Shown here: positions 32,431 to 39,784 of the stretch, piece by piece | How positions within the stretch are numbered: position 1 is the first letter of the stretch | Layout: the number at the start of each line of letters is the position of its first letter | Origin: Lishizhenia tianjinensis | GTDB taxonomy: Bacteria > Bacteroidota > Bacteroidia > Flavobacteriales_D > Crocinitomicaceae | Assembly (NCBI GenBank): GCA_943330745.2 | Contig: CALQIX020000030.1 | Coordinates: 1-40,813, forward strand | DNA length: 40,813 nucleotides | Direction of reading: 5' to 3' | The notes under the pieces: model-generated | Databases searched by the model: none | Told to the model about the DNA's origin: nothing | What the model saw: the letters and a program-made list of their open reading frames with translations, nothing else | Position numbers and translations under genes: made by a program

Positions 32431-34608
32431 ATGAAACGTTTAGTATTTTTCTCAATTAGTTTTCTTTTTTGTCTTCAATTGCAAGCGCAGTGGTCTGTTT
32501 TTCATTCAGGGAAATACCACAATTTGAATTTATCTTCAGCCACCAAACAAGTTGCCATCTATAAAGGAGTGGCGTGCGAGGTGCAGCTTGACTCTAAGAA
32601 AAACAAGGAGTTGAAACTAACCTCATCAAACGCAACGATTAAACAGAATTCAGCAGGTAGCTATACCATTACCACCAATGAAAGTGCTGCAATAGTTCAA
32701 ATTTATTCGGTGAAAAAATCCAAAATGAAATTATTGGCTGAAGTATCAATTCCATCCGTTGATGTACCTGTAATGACAGATTTGAACCTGTATGGAAATG
32801 AAATTCAAGTGGCATATAATATGGCAGACTTTGTAAATGAGAATTACACCATGACTCTTTATGATTCTTTGGTTTACAACCAACCAAGAGAAATTTATTC
32901 TTGGAGCATTGATTTTGGCACTAACTTAAACTCATCTCAGTCATTAAAATCCTTCAATGGAAGTGGAAGTTTTTTGTCAGAGGAAGTGATGAACTACCTA
33001 AAGTTAGCCCCAGAAGGGACTGAATACAGAATTACCGCAAGTTATACAGGTTTCAACACGGATCCCTATGGTAACCAACCTTGGCCTTCTAGAATTTTTA
33101 CCATCGGGGCGCAACAACTCCCTGCTGCTAAATACGTGATACTAAACAACACCCCTCAAAACAAGGCATGGTTTGACGAAAAAGACCAGAATAGTTTGAT
33201 TGGGATGTTGAATAATAATTATGGGATTCAACCAGATTTGAGTAAAGGTATTTTTAATGAATTGAAAACTTCTTCGAAATATGGGGATTTTAACGGCCCA
33301 ATTGAAGATGGTATGGATTCTCGATCTATTAGAGACTTAAAGTATGATGCAAATCTAAAATATAGAGAAGAAGTTGATCCAACTAGAAGTGAAAAAATTA
33401 TTATTTCTAAAGATGGAATGGCTGTTCCAGTATATGTTAAGAAAGGAGCAAATACAGATATAAAATACTATTTTAATTGGGATCCCATGATGGAGCAATT
33501 AGATCCTTCAACGGAAACAATAGACCCAAGTGAGGCCGAAATTATCCCAGGAACAGAAAATGACCCAATCCCTTTTAATGTTGAATATAGAGTTAAATCA
33601 GTGAATTTTGCATACACGACCGACAGCATCCAACAAATTATTATTCGATATGATTCAGTTTTGAATATTGCATCAGGCGCAATTGAAATTCAGCCTACTC
33701 GAATCAGTTTAGCACGAAAATTTGGTAAAAACGAATTAGCCGATGTAGTGTTCTCCATGAAAGTGAAAGACTTGGTTAAATTTCAAAGTTATGCCCCAAC
33801 AATTCAACTAAAGAACGATAAATCAAATGCTTCTTACTTTGACCTTGAAAATCCAAAATCTTTGTTAGGATATTTAAACACCAAAAAAGCACGTGAATCC
33901 GGTATTGCTAATTTTTCTATGTTAAACCAAAGAGGTCCTGCAGAATTTGGAGATGATTGTGATCCTAATGGAAAAACGGATAGTAAGTTAATTGAGACAG
34001 AAACTGAAATCGGACAAGTTTTTGAAAAGTACGTTATTGAACCTTCAAATGGTAATGCAGTAAATGTTTATCACAAAAAAGGTTTACCAACTGACATCAA
34101 GAGATTTAATCAATTCAATTCATATGACGCAGAAATTTTAGATACAAATACCGAAACCTTAAATCCTGAAGAAGCTGAGCTAGATCTTAATGGTTTCCCA
34201 TATCAGGTTAGTTGCAGAGTCGATAATTTAAAGAACTCTCAATATAAGGGGTTTACTGATCTTTTAGTCAAGCGAAAATATTTATATGATCCAATATACG
34301 GCGTATATATTGCAAAACCAATATCAATCGGTTACGCACAACAAATGCCTGGTCAGTCAAAACCTACGTTAATATTGAAGGTAGATTTGAATAGCGATCC
34401 AAAACTGATGAGTATGCTTCCTAAAATGCAATCACAATTATTTTTAGGTCAACCGTGGGCATTGTCTCTTATACAAAATGACCTTGAAGCAATGGGAGAA
34501 ACCATTGATGCATCAAATATAAAGGCTCTTCAAAAGAAATTTCAATTTAGAAAAAAGATGGTTTCTATTTTGGGAGATATGGAGGTATCAAATGAACCTC
34601 ATTTTTAA
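32431..34608 (+). CDS. Secreted GldM-distal-domain-like protein with a duplicated C-terminal module
   Basis: 725 residues. A signal peptide covers 1-20 (…LQLQAQ). Residues about 27-225 resemble the last two GldM periplasmic domains (AIYKGV.CEV..., then REIYSWSIDFGTN...GSGSFLSEEVMNYL.L...TEYRITASY). Residues about 236-445 and 458-650 are an internal duplication: NSLIGMLN versus KSLLGYLN, VYVKKGANTDIK versus VYHKKGLPTDIK, and LDPSTETIDPSEAEI versus LDTNTETLNPEEAEL. The module end (LLVKRKYLYDPIYGVYIAKPISIG) is faintly like the GldN C-terminus; this is tentative. Predicted periplasmic. It lies in the cassette between the fusion motor gene and two smaller paralogues. Confidence 0.75.
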   Translation: MKRLVFFSISFLFCLQLQAQWSVFHSGKYHNLNLSSATKQVAIYKGVACEVQLDSKKNKELKLTSSNATIKQNSAGSYTITTNESAAIVQIYSVKKSKMKLLAEVSIPSVDVPVMTDLNLYGNEIQVAYNMADFVNENYTMTLYDSLVYNQPREIYSWSIDFGTNLNSSQSLKSFNGSGSFLSEEVMNYLKLAPEGTEYRITASYTGFNTDPYGNQPWPSRIFTIGAQQLPAAKYVILNNTPQNKAWFDEKDQNSLIGMLNNNYGIQPDLSKGIFNELKTSSKYGDFNGPIEDGMDSRSIRDLKYDANLKYREEVDPTRSEKIIISKDGMAVPVYVKKGANTDIKYYFNWDPMMEQLDPSTETIDPSEAEIIPGTENDPIPFNVEYRVKSVNFAYTTDSIQQIIIRYDSVLNIASGAIEIQPTRISLARKFGKNELADVVFSMKVKDLVKFQSYAPTIQLKNDKSNASYFDLENPKSLLGYLNTKKARESGIANFSMLNQRGPAEFGDDCDPNGKTDSKLIETETEIGQVFEKYVIEPSNGNAVNVYHKKGLPTDIKRFNQFNSYDAEILDTNTETLNPEEAELDLNGFPYQVSCRVDNLKNSQYKGFTDLLVKRKYLYDPIYGVYIAKPISIGYAQQMPGQSKPTLILKVDLNSDPKLMSMLPKMQSQLFLGQPWALSLIQNDLEAMGETIDASNIKALQKKFQFRKKMVSILGDMEVSNEPHF

Positions 34609-34672
34609 TAAATGTTTTAAGATTGATATAAATAAGTAATACAAAAGTATAGTTGATAACTAAAAAATAGAT

Positions 34673-35269
34673 ATGAGAAAAAGAATTTTAATGATAGGTC
34701 TTTTGATAGGTTCCTTCGTGGGGAATGCACAAAAAGCAGATAAAGAGGCAACGATTGAAACGCCTGATTTGCACGTCCTTTATGAAGGTATCCCGATTGA
34801 GTTAAAAGCTTCTGCCAATGGCGATTATAAAAAAGTTACCATGAGTGTTCCTTCTCCTTTTACAGCTGCTCAGGGAACAGCGGGTCAAACCATTGTGGTT
34901 ACTCTAACAGGAACGGATTCAAAAGGAAATGCAGTTTCCTTGGGTTCTAAAAAATTCATGGTTAAGAAAGCTCCAAAACCTGAATTATTTTGGAATGGAA
35001 TAGGTGAAGGAGGACGTGCAATGAAGTTAGGTGGATCTCTAGCTTGTAGATACGGAAATAATGTTCCTTTTTCACCCTCGAAAGGTATGTTTTCTATAAT
35101 TAGTTATTCCATTGCGATTCAAGGGGTTAAAGGTTCATTAGATGGTGCTGGTTCTACAATTTCTTCAGCACACCAACAAGTATTAAAATCCATAACAGAC
35201 GCGAAAATTCATGTTCAAGTGAAGTATACTGGATCAGGTTCCGGTACAACGAGTGCAACATTTAATTAA
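34673..35269 (+). CDS. Secreted GldM D3-D4-like protein, paralogue 1
   Basis: 198 residues. A signal peptide ends at about 19 (…GSFVGNAQ). The body follows the two distal GldM domains: ETPDLHVLYEGIPIELKASA...VTMSVPSPF and KKFMVKKAPKPELFWNG (GldM pattern ..VLY.G.DNP...VPG...F.VK..P.P), then a domain with CRYGNNVPFSPSKGMFSIISYSI...GSTISSAHQQVLKSI...IHVQVKYTG. It has no TM helix, so a soluble periplasmic protein is expected. It is homologous to the next gene, 10 bp downstream. Confidence 0.75.
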   Translation: MRKRILMIGLLIGSFVGNAQKADKEATIETPDLHVLYEGIPIELKASANGDYKKVTMSVPSPFTAAQGTAGQTIVVTLTGTDSKGNAVSLGSKKFMVKKAPKPELFWNGIGEGGRAMKLGGSLACRYGNNVPFSPSKGMFSIISYSIAIQGVKGSLDGAGSTISSAHQQVLKSITDAKIHVQVKYTGSGSGTTSATFN

Positions 35270-35279
35270 ACAGAGAAAA

Positions 35280-35882
35280 ATGAAGAATGTAATAATAGTT
35301 GGCTTTATGACAATTTCTTTTTTGTCATATTCTCAAAGCGAATTCAATTCCAAAGAAGGGGTTATTGAAACTCCTGAAATGCAGGTTTTTTATGAAGGAA
35401 TCCCAATAGAAATTAATGCGCAGGCAATCGGTTACAGGGAAGTGCAATTGAGTGTTCCAAATCCTTATACCGCCTCAGCAGAAAGTGTTGGTTCAATCAT
35501 CACAGTGCAATGCACAGGTATAACCTTGAAAGGGAAAGAGGTGCCGCTCGGAGCCAAAAATTTTACGGTAAAAAAAGCACCGAAACCTAGATTATATTGG
35601 AATGATGTAACAGATGGAGAAGTTGCAGATAAACTAGCAGGGTCATTAGTTGTTCGGTATGATGACAATATTCCATTTTCACCAAGTAAAGGAAGTTTTA
35701 CAGTGGAAAGCTATATTATTTCAGTATCAGGAATAAAAGGAACTCTTGTTGGAGAAGGAAGTGAAATTTCAGAATTGCATTTAGAAGCGTTGAAGAATAT
35801 TACGAAAGGCAGTAAAGTTGCTATTCAAGTAAAATATTCTGGGACTTCAAGTGGAATGCTATCAGCTATGTTTGAATTGTAA
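35280..35882 (+). CDS. Secreted GldM D3-D4-like protein, paralogue 2
   Basis: 200 residues from the ATG preceded by CAGAGAAAAA; an upstream in-frame start would overlap the previous gene and spoil the signal peptide (MKNVIIVGFMTISFLSYSQS). It shares with its neighbour ETPEMQVFYEGIPIEINAQA, LSVPNPYTA, KNFTVKKAPKPRLYWN, VRYDDNIPFSPSKGSF, a GVxGT..GxGS.IS segment and the KVAIQVKYSGTSSG ending. The pair is therefore a tandem duplication, probably heteromeric partners. The last cassette gene. The 268 bp that follow hold no recognisable gene, RNA or terminator. Confidence 0.75.
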   Translation: MKNVIIVGFMTISFLSYSQSEFNSKEGVIETPEMQVFYEGIPIEINAQAIGYREVQLSVPNPYTASAESVGSIITVQCTGITLKGKEVPLGAKNFTVKKAPKPRLYWNDVTDGEVADKLAGSLVVRYDDNIPFSPSKGSFTVESYIISVSGIKGTLVGEGSEISELHLEALKNITKGSKVAIQVKYSGTSSGMLSAMFEL

Positions 35883-36150
35883 CGTAAGTTTTTATTCAGT
35901 ATAATCAACTACGGCTGCTTTCGTTGTTAATTCAGTCCTAAAACTACTCGACAACTAGTGTAAACATAGAATTTGCTTTATATAAATTGAAATAGCGGTA
36001 TAGGAATTAATGGATGATAAAATCGGTGTTTTTCCGATGTATCTTAAAAAAGCCGTTTGTTTTAATTCAACACAAGTCTATTACCACAATCCCAGCTCTA
36101 GGATTGATTTTTGAGTCAGAAATGCCCTGAGTGTAAGCGAGACCAATTTC

Positions 36151-38274
36151 TTATTTTACCCACATGAGTTTTTCGCGCTCCACTTTTAAGCGCATGAACC
36201 CAAAGGTTACTGTTATCAAATGGCGGTTAATTTCTTCTACTGTTCCACTCTGTCTTGTTTCAATCATTTTGACGGTGGAACCCACTACAATTTTGTCACG
36301 TTGATACGTGTCCACTTGTGGAATTGGTTTTTTTACTTTTTTAATTGGTTGAGTGGCTGCACTCATTAGCTCTAATTTCCGTTTAGACTCTTCGATTTTT
36401 GATTTCTCAACCAATAAATATTTTCGTACATCCTCAAACAACTGCTTATTTGGGTCTTTTTTACGGGTGATAGTCACATACCGATCGATAAAGGCTTTCA
36501 TCTTCTTGCCGGAATTCAAAAAAACATTATTGCGCTCAATGAAATCTTGTTGGGTTTTGAGTCGCTCCTCAAATTTATCTTTTTTCTCCAAGAATACTTG
36601 TTCTGCTTCTTGGGCATTCTTTTTGGCTTTTTCATGTTCATGATTCATCCGTTGTAAACGCATTTTCTCCTTATTCAATTCACTCAGCAGTTTATCCATG
36701 TTAATCCGCTCTCCATCTAATTTGCCTTTCGCTTTTTCTATCAAGTCCAATGAAATGCCATTCATTTGGGCCACTTCAAACGTAAATGAACTTCCCGGCT
36801 GACCCATCGAAAAACGATAAAGCGGAGCTAAGTTTGCCGTATTGAAGAGCATACATCCGTTTACGGCATTCACCAATCGATCTGCCAATAGTTTGATGGT
36901 TGCATAATGGGTGGTAATTACAGCGTACGATTTTTTTTGGTACAATTCTTCAAAAAACACTTCTGCCAATGCCCCTCCCAATTCTGGATCAGAACCGGTA
37001 CCAAATTCGTCCAATAATAATAAGGTTCGTTTATTGGCAACGAGTAAGAAATGTTTCATTCTTTTTAGGCGGTACGAATAGGTGCTGAGTTCATTTTCAA
37101 TGGATTGATTGTCGCCAATGTCCGTTAATATTTGTTGAAAAAAGCACAATTTACTGTTCTCATGCACCGGAATTAATAAACCCGATTGAAGCATGATTTG
37201 TAATAGTCCAATGGTTTTGAGTGTTATTGATTTTCCTCCGGCATTAGGACCTGAAATCACCAGCATGCGGTTATTGGCATCCAGTGTGAGTGTTTGTGAC
37301 AAAGTTGTTTTTCCGTTCGCTTTATTATTTCTCCATAGAATTGGATGGAAAGCATCAATTAATTCAATGCGTGTAGAGCGCACAATTCCCGGCAAATTTG
37401 CTTGAAGTTCAATTGCTAATTTGGTTTTGGCGTGTATAAAATCCAACTCAACAAGCAAGATTTGATACGCTTCAATGAGGGGCAAATGGTGGGCTATTTC
37501 GCGTGTTAGATCCTGTAGAATTCTAAAAATTTCTTTGCGCTCATCATCCATCAACAATTCCAATTCGTTGTTTAACGGAACATTAATGGCAGGTTCAATA
37601 AAGGTCAAACTTCCTGTTTTGGAAGAGCCAACAACTGCGCCGCCAATTTTTCGTTTATGGGTAGATTGAACCGTCAATACACGTCGTTCGTTCACAAAAG
37701 CTTCCTTGGTTTCACCCAAAAAACCTTCTTTTAAAAATTTACGCAGTTCTTTTTCAAAATTCTTATTGATTTGATTGCGAACCCTGTTAATTTTTTGTCG
37801 TATCGTCGCTAGTTCCGGTGATGCATCATCCTTAATATTACCTCTTCTATCAAAGATTTTTTCAATAGATTCAATCAGTTCGCGTGTAAAATAAACGGAT
37901 TTTAATAGCTTGAACAAATAGGGATAATCTTGGGTGCGTTTATTAAAAAAAACGAGAATACTATTCACTAATTCCGAGGCGCGTGTAATGCGCACAAACC
38001 CTTCTTGGGGCAATACCGCATTACTTACGGGGAGTAATTTCAGTTCGGTTTGCAATTCTTCGAAATCAAGGGCAGGAAAAGATTCACCGATGGTTCGAAT
38101 TTGCTTGAATTCGTACAGGCGCATCAATTCAATTTCAATGGCATCAAAGTCATTTGAGGGGGAGAGGTTTTCCAGTCGTTGTTTGGCACTTGACCCAATG
38201 GCAAAATTTATTAACCAATTTCGAATTTCTTGAAATTCTAAGTCGTGCACTGTTTGTTGATCAAAACCACTCAT
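36151..38274 (-). CDS. mutS2: MutS2 family ATPase lacking an Smr domain
   Basis: 707 residues. N-terminal core/lever helices, then the ABC-type ATPase: Walker A LVISGPNAGGKSITLKTIGLL, Walker B TLLLLDEFGTGSDPELGGAL, and a His switch in AVITTHYATIKLLA. A long coiled coil (about 520-640) and a small C-terminal KOW-like segment (KIVVGSTVKMIETRQSGTVEEI.....TVTFGFMRLKVEREKL) follow. It ends there, so the C-terminal Smr endonuclease domain of B. subtilis MutS2 (about 785 residues) is absent. The role (recombination control, or ribosome rescue as proposed for MutS2) is not resolvable here. Confidence 0.93.
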   Translation of the reverse strand: MSGFDQQTVHDLEFQEIRNWLINFAIGSSAKQRLENLSPSNDFDAIEIELMRLYEFKQIRTIGESFPALDFEELQTELKLLPVSNAVLPQEGFVRITRASELVNSILVFFNKRTQDYPYLFKLLKSVYFTRELIESIEKIFDRRGNIKDDASPELATIRQKINRVRNQINKNFEKELRKFLKEGFLGETKEAFVNERRVLTVQSTHKRKIGGAVVGSSKTGSLTFIEPAINVPLNNELELLMDDERKEIFRILQDLTREIAHHLPLIEAYQILLVELDFIHAKTKLAIELQANLPGIVRSTRIELIDAFHPILWRNNKANGKTTLSQTLTLDANNRMLVISGPNAGGKSITLKTIGLLQIMLQSGLLIPVHENSKLCFFQQILTDIGDNQSIENELSTYSYRLKRMKHFLLVANKRTLLLLDEFGTGSDPELGGALAEVFFEELYQKKSYAVITTHYATIKLLADRLVNAVNGCMLFNTANLAPLYRFSMGQPGSSFTFEVAQMNGISLDLIEKAKGKLDGERINMDKLLSELNKEKMRLQRMNHEHEKAKKNAQEAEQVFLEKKDKFEERLKTQQDFIERNNVFLNSGKKMKAFIDRYVTITRKKDPNKQLFEDVRKYLLVEKSKIEESKRKLELMSAATQPIKKVKKPIPQVDTYQRDKIVVGSTVKMIETRQSGTVEEINRHLITVTFGFMRLKVEREKLMWVK

Positions 38275-38278
38275 TCTG

Positions 38279-38286
38279 TAAAAATA
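38279..38286 (-). promoter_or_regulatory. Possible -7 element of mutS2
   Basis: The minus strand reads TATTTTTA, 7 of 8 to TAnnTTTG, but it is only 4 nt before the ATG, so it would imply a leaderless mRNA. Weak. Confidence 0.2.
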
Positions 38287-38306
38287 ACATTTAGAAGACT
38301 GAACAA

Positions 38307-38690
38307 TTGAAAACAGAAAGAGTTTTTGTTAAGCAAAATCATGGTGGTCACCCTCCTCAATTTTCCTTCACTAATTTTCGATCTTCAAAAGCGATGCTTT
38401 TTTTCTCAATGGATGAAGCTTTGATTCCTACTTTTAGTTGCGAAGCATCCGAGGAAATCTCTGCCTACCGCTTATCTATGGAAACATTTCTCCCTCAAAC
38501 CCGAATATCTGAGGTTATAAAGGGAAATCGAAGTATTACAGCAGATACGGCATTGCGTTGTTCTAAATTTTTTGGAACAAGTGCTAAGTTTTGGCTGGGT
38601 CTACAAGATGATTATGACCTGGAGGAAGAAAAAAACCGAAAGGAATCGGAGTTAGATAACATTAAACCAATAGATGATAGGGCTGTATAA
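38307..38690 (+). CDS. Orphan HigA-type antitoxin, N-terminus atypical, possibly decayed
   Basis: 127 residues from TTG; an internal ATG (codon 30 or 35) is an alternative start. Residues 50-108 are a very clear HigA/VapI-type XRE domain: ISAYRLSMETFLPQTRISEVIKGNRSITADTALR..KFFGTSAKFWLGLQDDYDLEEE. The usual first helix of HigA (HPGEIL.EEFL..L just before ISAYRLS) is missing. Instead there are about 49 unrelated residues, and HP appears in another frame at 38447-38452, hinting at an internal deletion with frameshift. No higB-like toxin precedes it, since the upstream gene is mutS2 on the other strand. Either a decayed toxin-antitoxin remnant or a solitary regulator. Confidence 0.65.
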   Translation: MKTERVFVKQNHGGHPPQFSFTNFRSSKAMLFFSMDEALIPTFSCEASEEISAYRLSMETFLPQTRISEVIKGNRSITADTALRCSKFFGTSAKFWLGLQDDYDLEEEKNRKESELDNIKPIDDRAV

Positions 38691-38719
38691 TTGCGAAAAA
38701 TAGTAGAAGGCAATCTACA

Positions 38720-39724
38720 CTATTCCCCCAAACACTCCATCGCTTTTTCCACCATCAATTTAGATCCGGTGTAATAAGGCACGCGTTGGTGTAAGCACTC
38801 AGGTTTTATTTCCAAAACACGTTGGCGACCCGTAGTAGCCAATCCACCTGCTTGTTCGGCAATGAAAGCCAAAGGGTTGCACTCATACAACAAACGCAAT
38901 TTCCCTTCAGGAGCACTCAACACGTCCGGGTAAATGTAAATTCCGCCCTTGATGAGGTTTCGGTGAAAATCAGCTACCAAAGATCCAATATACCGACCTG
39001 AATAAGGCATTCCGGTTTGGTTCTCGCGACTTTGGCAGTAATTAATGTAGGTGCGTAATCCTTCTTCGCACTCAAAAATATTTCCTTCGTTCATCGCATA
39101 CAAGCGACCGTTTTCAGGCATTTTCATGTTCGGATGAGATAAACAATATTCGCCAATGGACGGATCCAAGGTAAAGCCATTCACGCCATTTCCGGTGGTA
39201 TAAACCAACATGGTTGAAGAACCATATAATACATATCCGGCTACAATTTGCTGAGTACCGGGCTGTAACATATCTTCCAGCGTAGCCTCAGTTCCAATTG
39301 GCGATACACGACGATAAATGGAGAAAATTGTACCAATAGAAACATTTACGTCTATGTTACTCGAACCATCAAGCGGATCAAAAAGTACTACGTATTTTCC
39401 GTTTTTCGCCGATTCAGATTGAAATGCCACAAAATCATCGTTTTCTTCGGATGCAATTCCGCACACTTCACCTCCTTGCTCAAACGCCCGAATGAACGCT
39501 TCATCTGCCACAACATCCAATTTCTGCTGTTCCTCGCCTTGCACGTTCACCTCTCCTTGTGCTCCCAAGATATGATCTACCAATCCGGCTTGACGCACAT
39601 CGCGACTCACAATTTTTGAAGCAATGACAATGTCATTCAATATGCGAGAAAGTTCGCCAGTTGCATAGGGAAAATCCGCTTGATTTTGAAGAATAAATTC
39701 GGTGAGGGTGACAATACGAGACAT
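38720..39724 (-). CDS. fbp: Fructose-1,6-bisphosphatase, class I
   Basis: 334 residues. Metal and substrate motifs are in family order: CGIASEEND (acidic metal ligands), [25 protein letters not shown] (the class I signature, about 115-139), then the phosphate-binding [26 protein letters not shown] and [19 protein letters not shown]. It hydrolyses fructose-1,6-bisphosphate to fructose-6-phosphate in gluconeogenesis. It is cytoplasmic. It is a stand-alone gene convergent with the HigA-like one. Confidence 0.97.
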   Translation of the reverse strand: MSRIVTLTEFILQNQADFPYATGELSRILNDIVIASKIVSRDVRQAGLVDHILGAQGEVNVQGEEQQKLDVVADEAFIRAFEQGGEVCGIASEENDDFVAFQSESAKNGKYVVLFDPLDGSSNIDVNVSIGTIFSIYRRVSPIGTEATLEDMLQPGTQQIVAGYVLYGSSTMLVYTTGNGVNGFTLDPSIGEYCLSHPNMKMPENGRLYAMNEGNIFECEEGLRTYINYCQSRENQTGMPYSGRYIGSLVADFHRNLIKGGIYIYPDVLSAPEGKLRLLYECNPLAFIAEQAGGLATTGRQRVLEIKPECLHQRVPYYTGSKLMVEKAMECLGE

Positions 39725-39743
39725 AGGGGTAAATTATTTACTG

Positions 39744-39751
39744 CAAATATC
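39744..39751 (-). promoter_or_regulatory. Possible -7 element of fbp
   Basis: The minus strand reads GATATTTG, 7 of 8 to TAnnTTTG, 19 nt before the fbp ATG. No clear -33 partner. Confidence 0.33.
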
Positions 39752-39784
39752 GTAAAATGCCGTCTGAATTCTTCTATTTATGAA

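Noticed and set aside
32431..34608. Calling this gene gldN
   Set aside because: Only a short C-terminal strand pattern is reminiscent of GldN; profile search is needed before using the symbol.
35253..35279. Upstream start for the second GldM-like paralogue
   Set aside because: It overlaps the previous gene and puts charged residues before an otherwise perfect signal peptide.
35883..36150. Fragment of a LytTR regulator (antisense reading FFKIHRKNT) or sensor kinase (NSGIGING)
   Set aside because: The matches are a handful of residues with stops around them; not enough to call a remnant.
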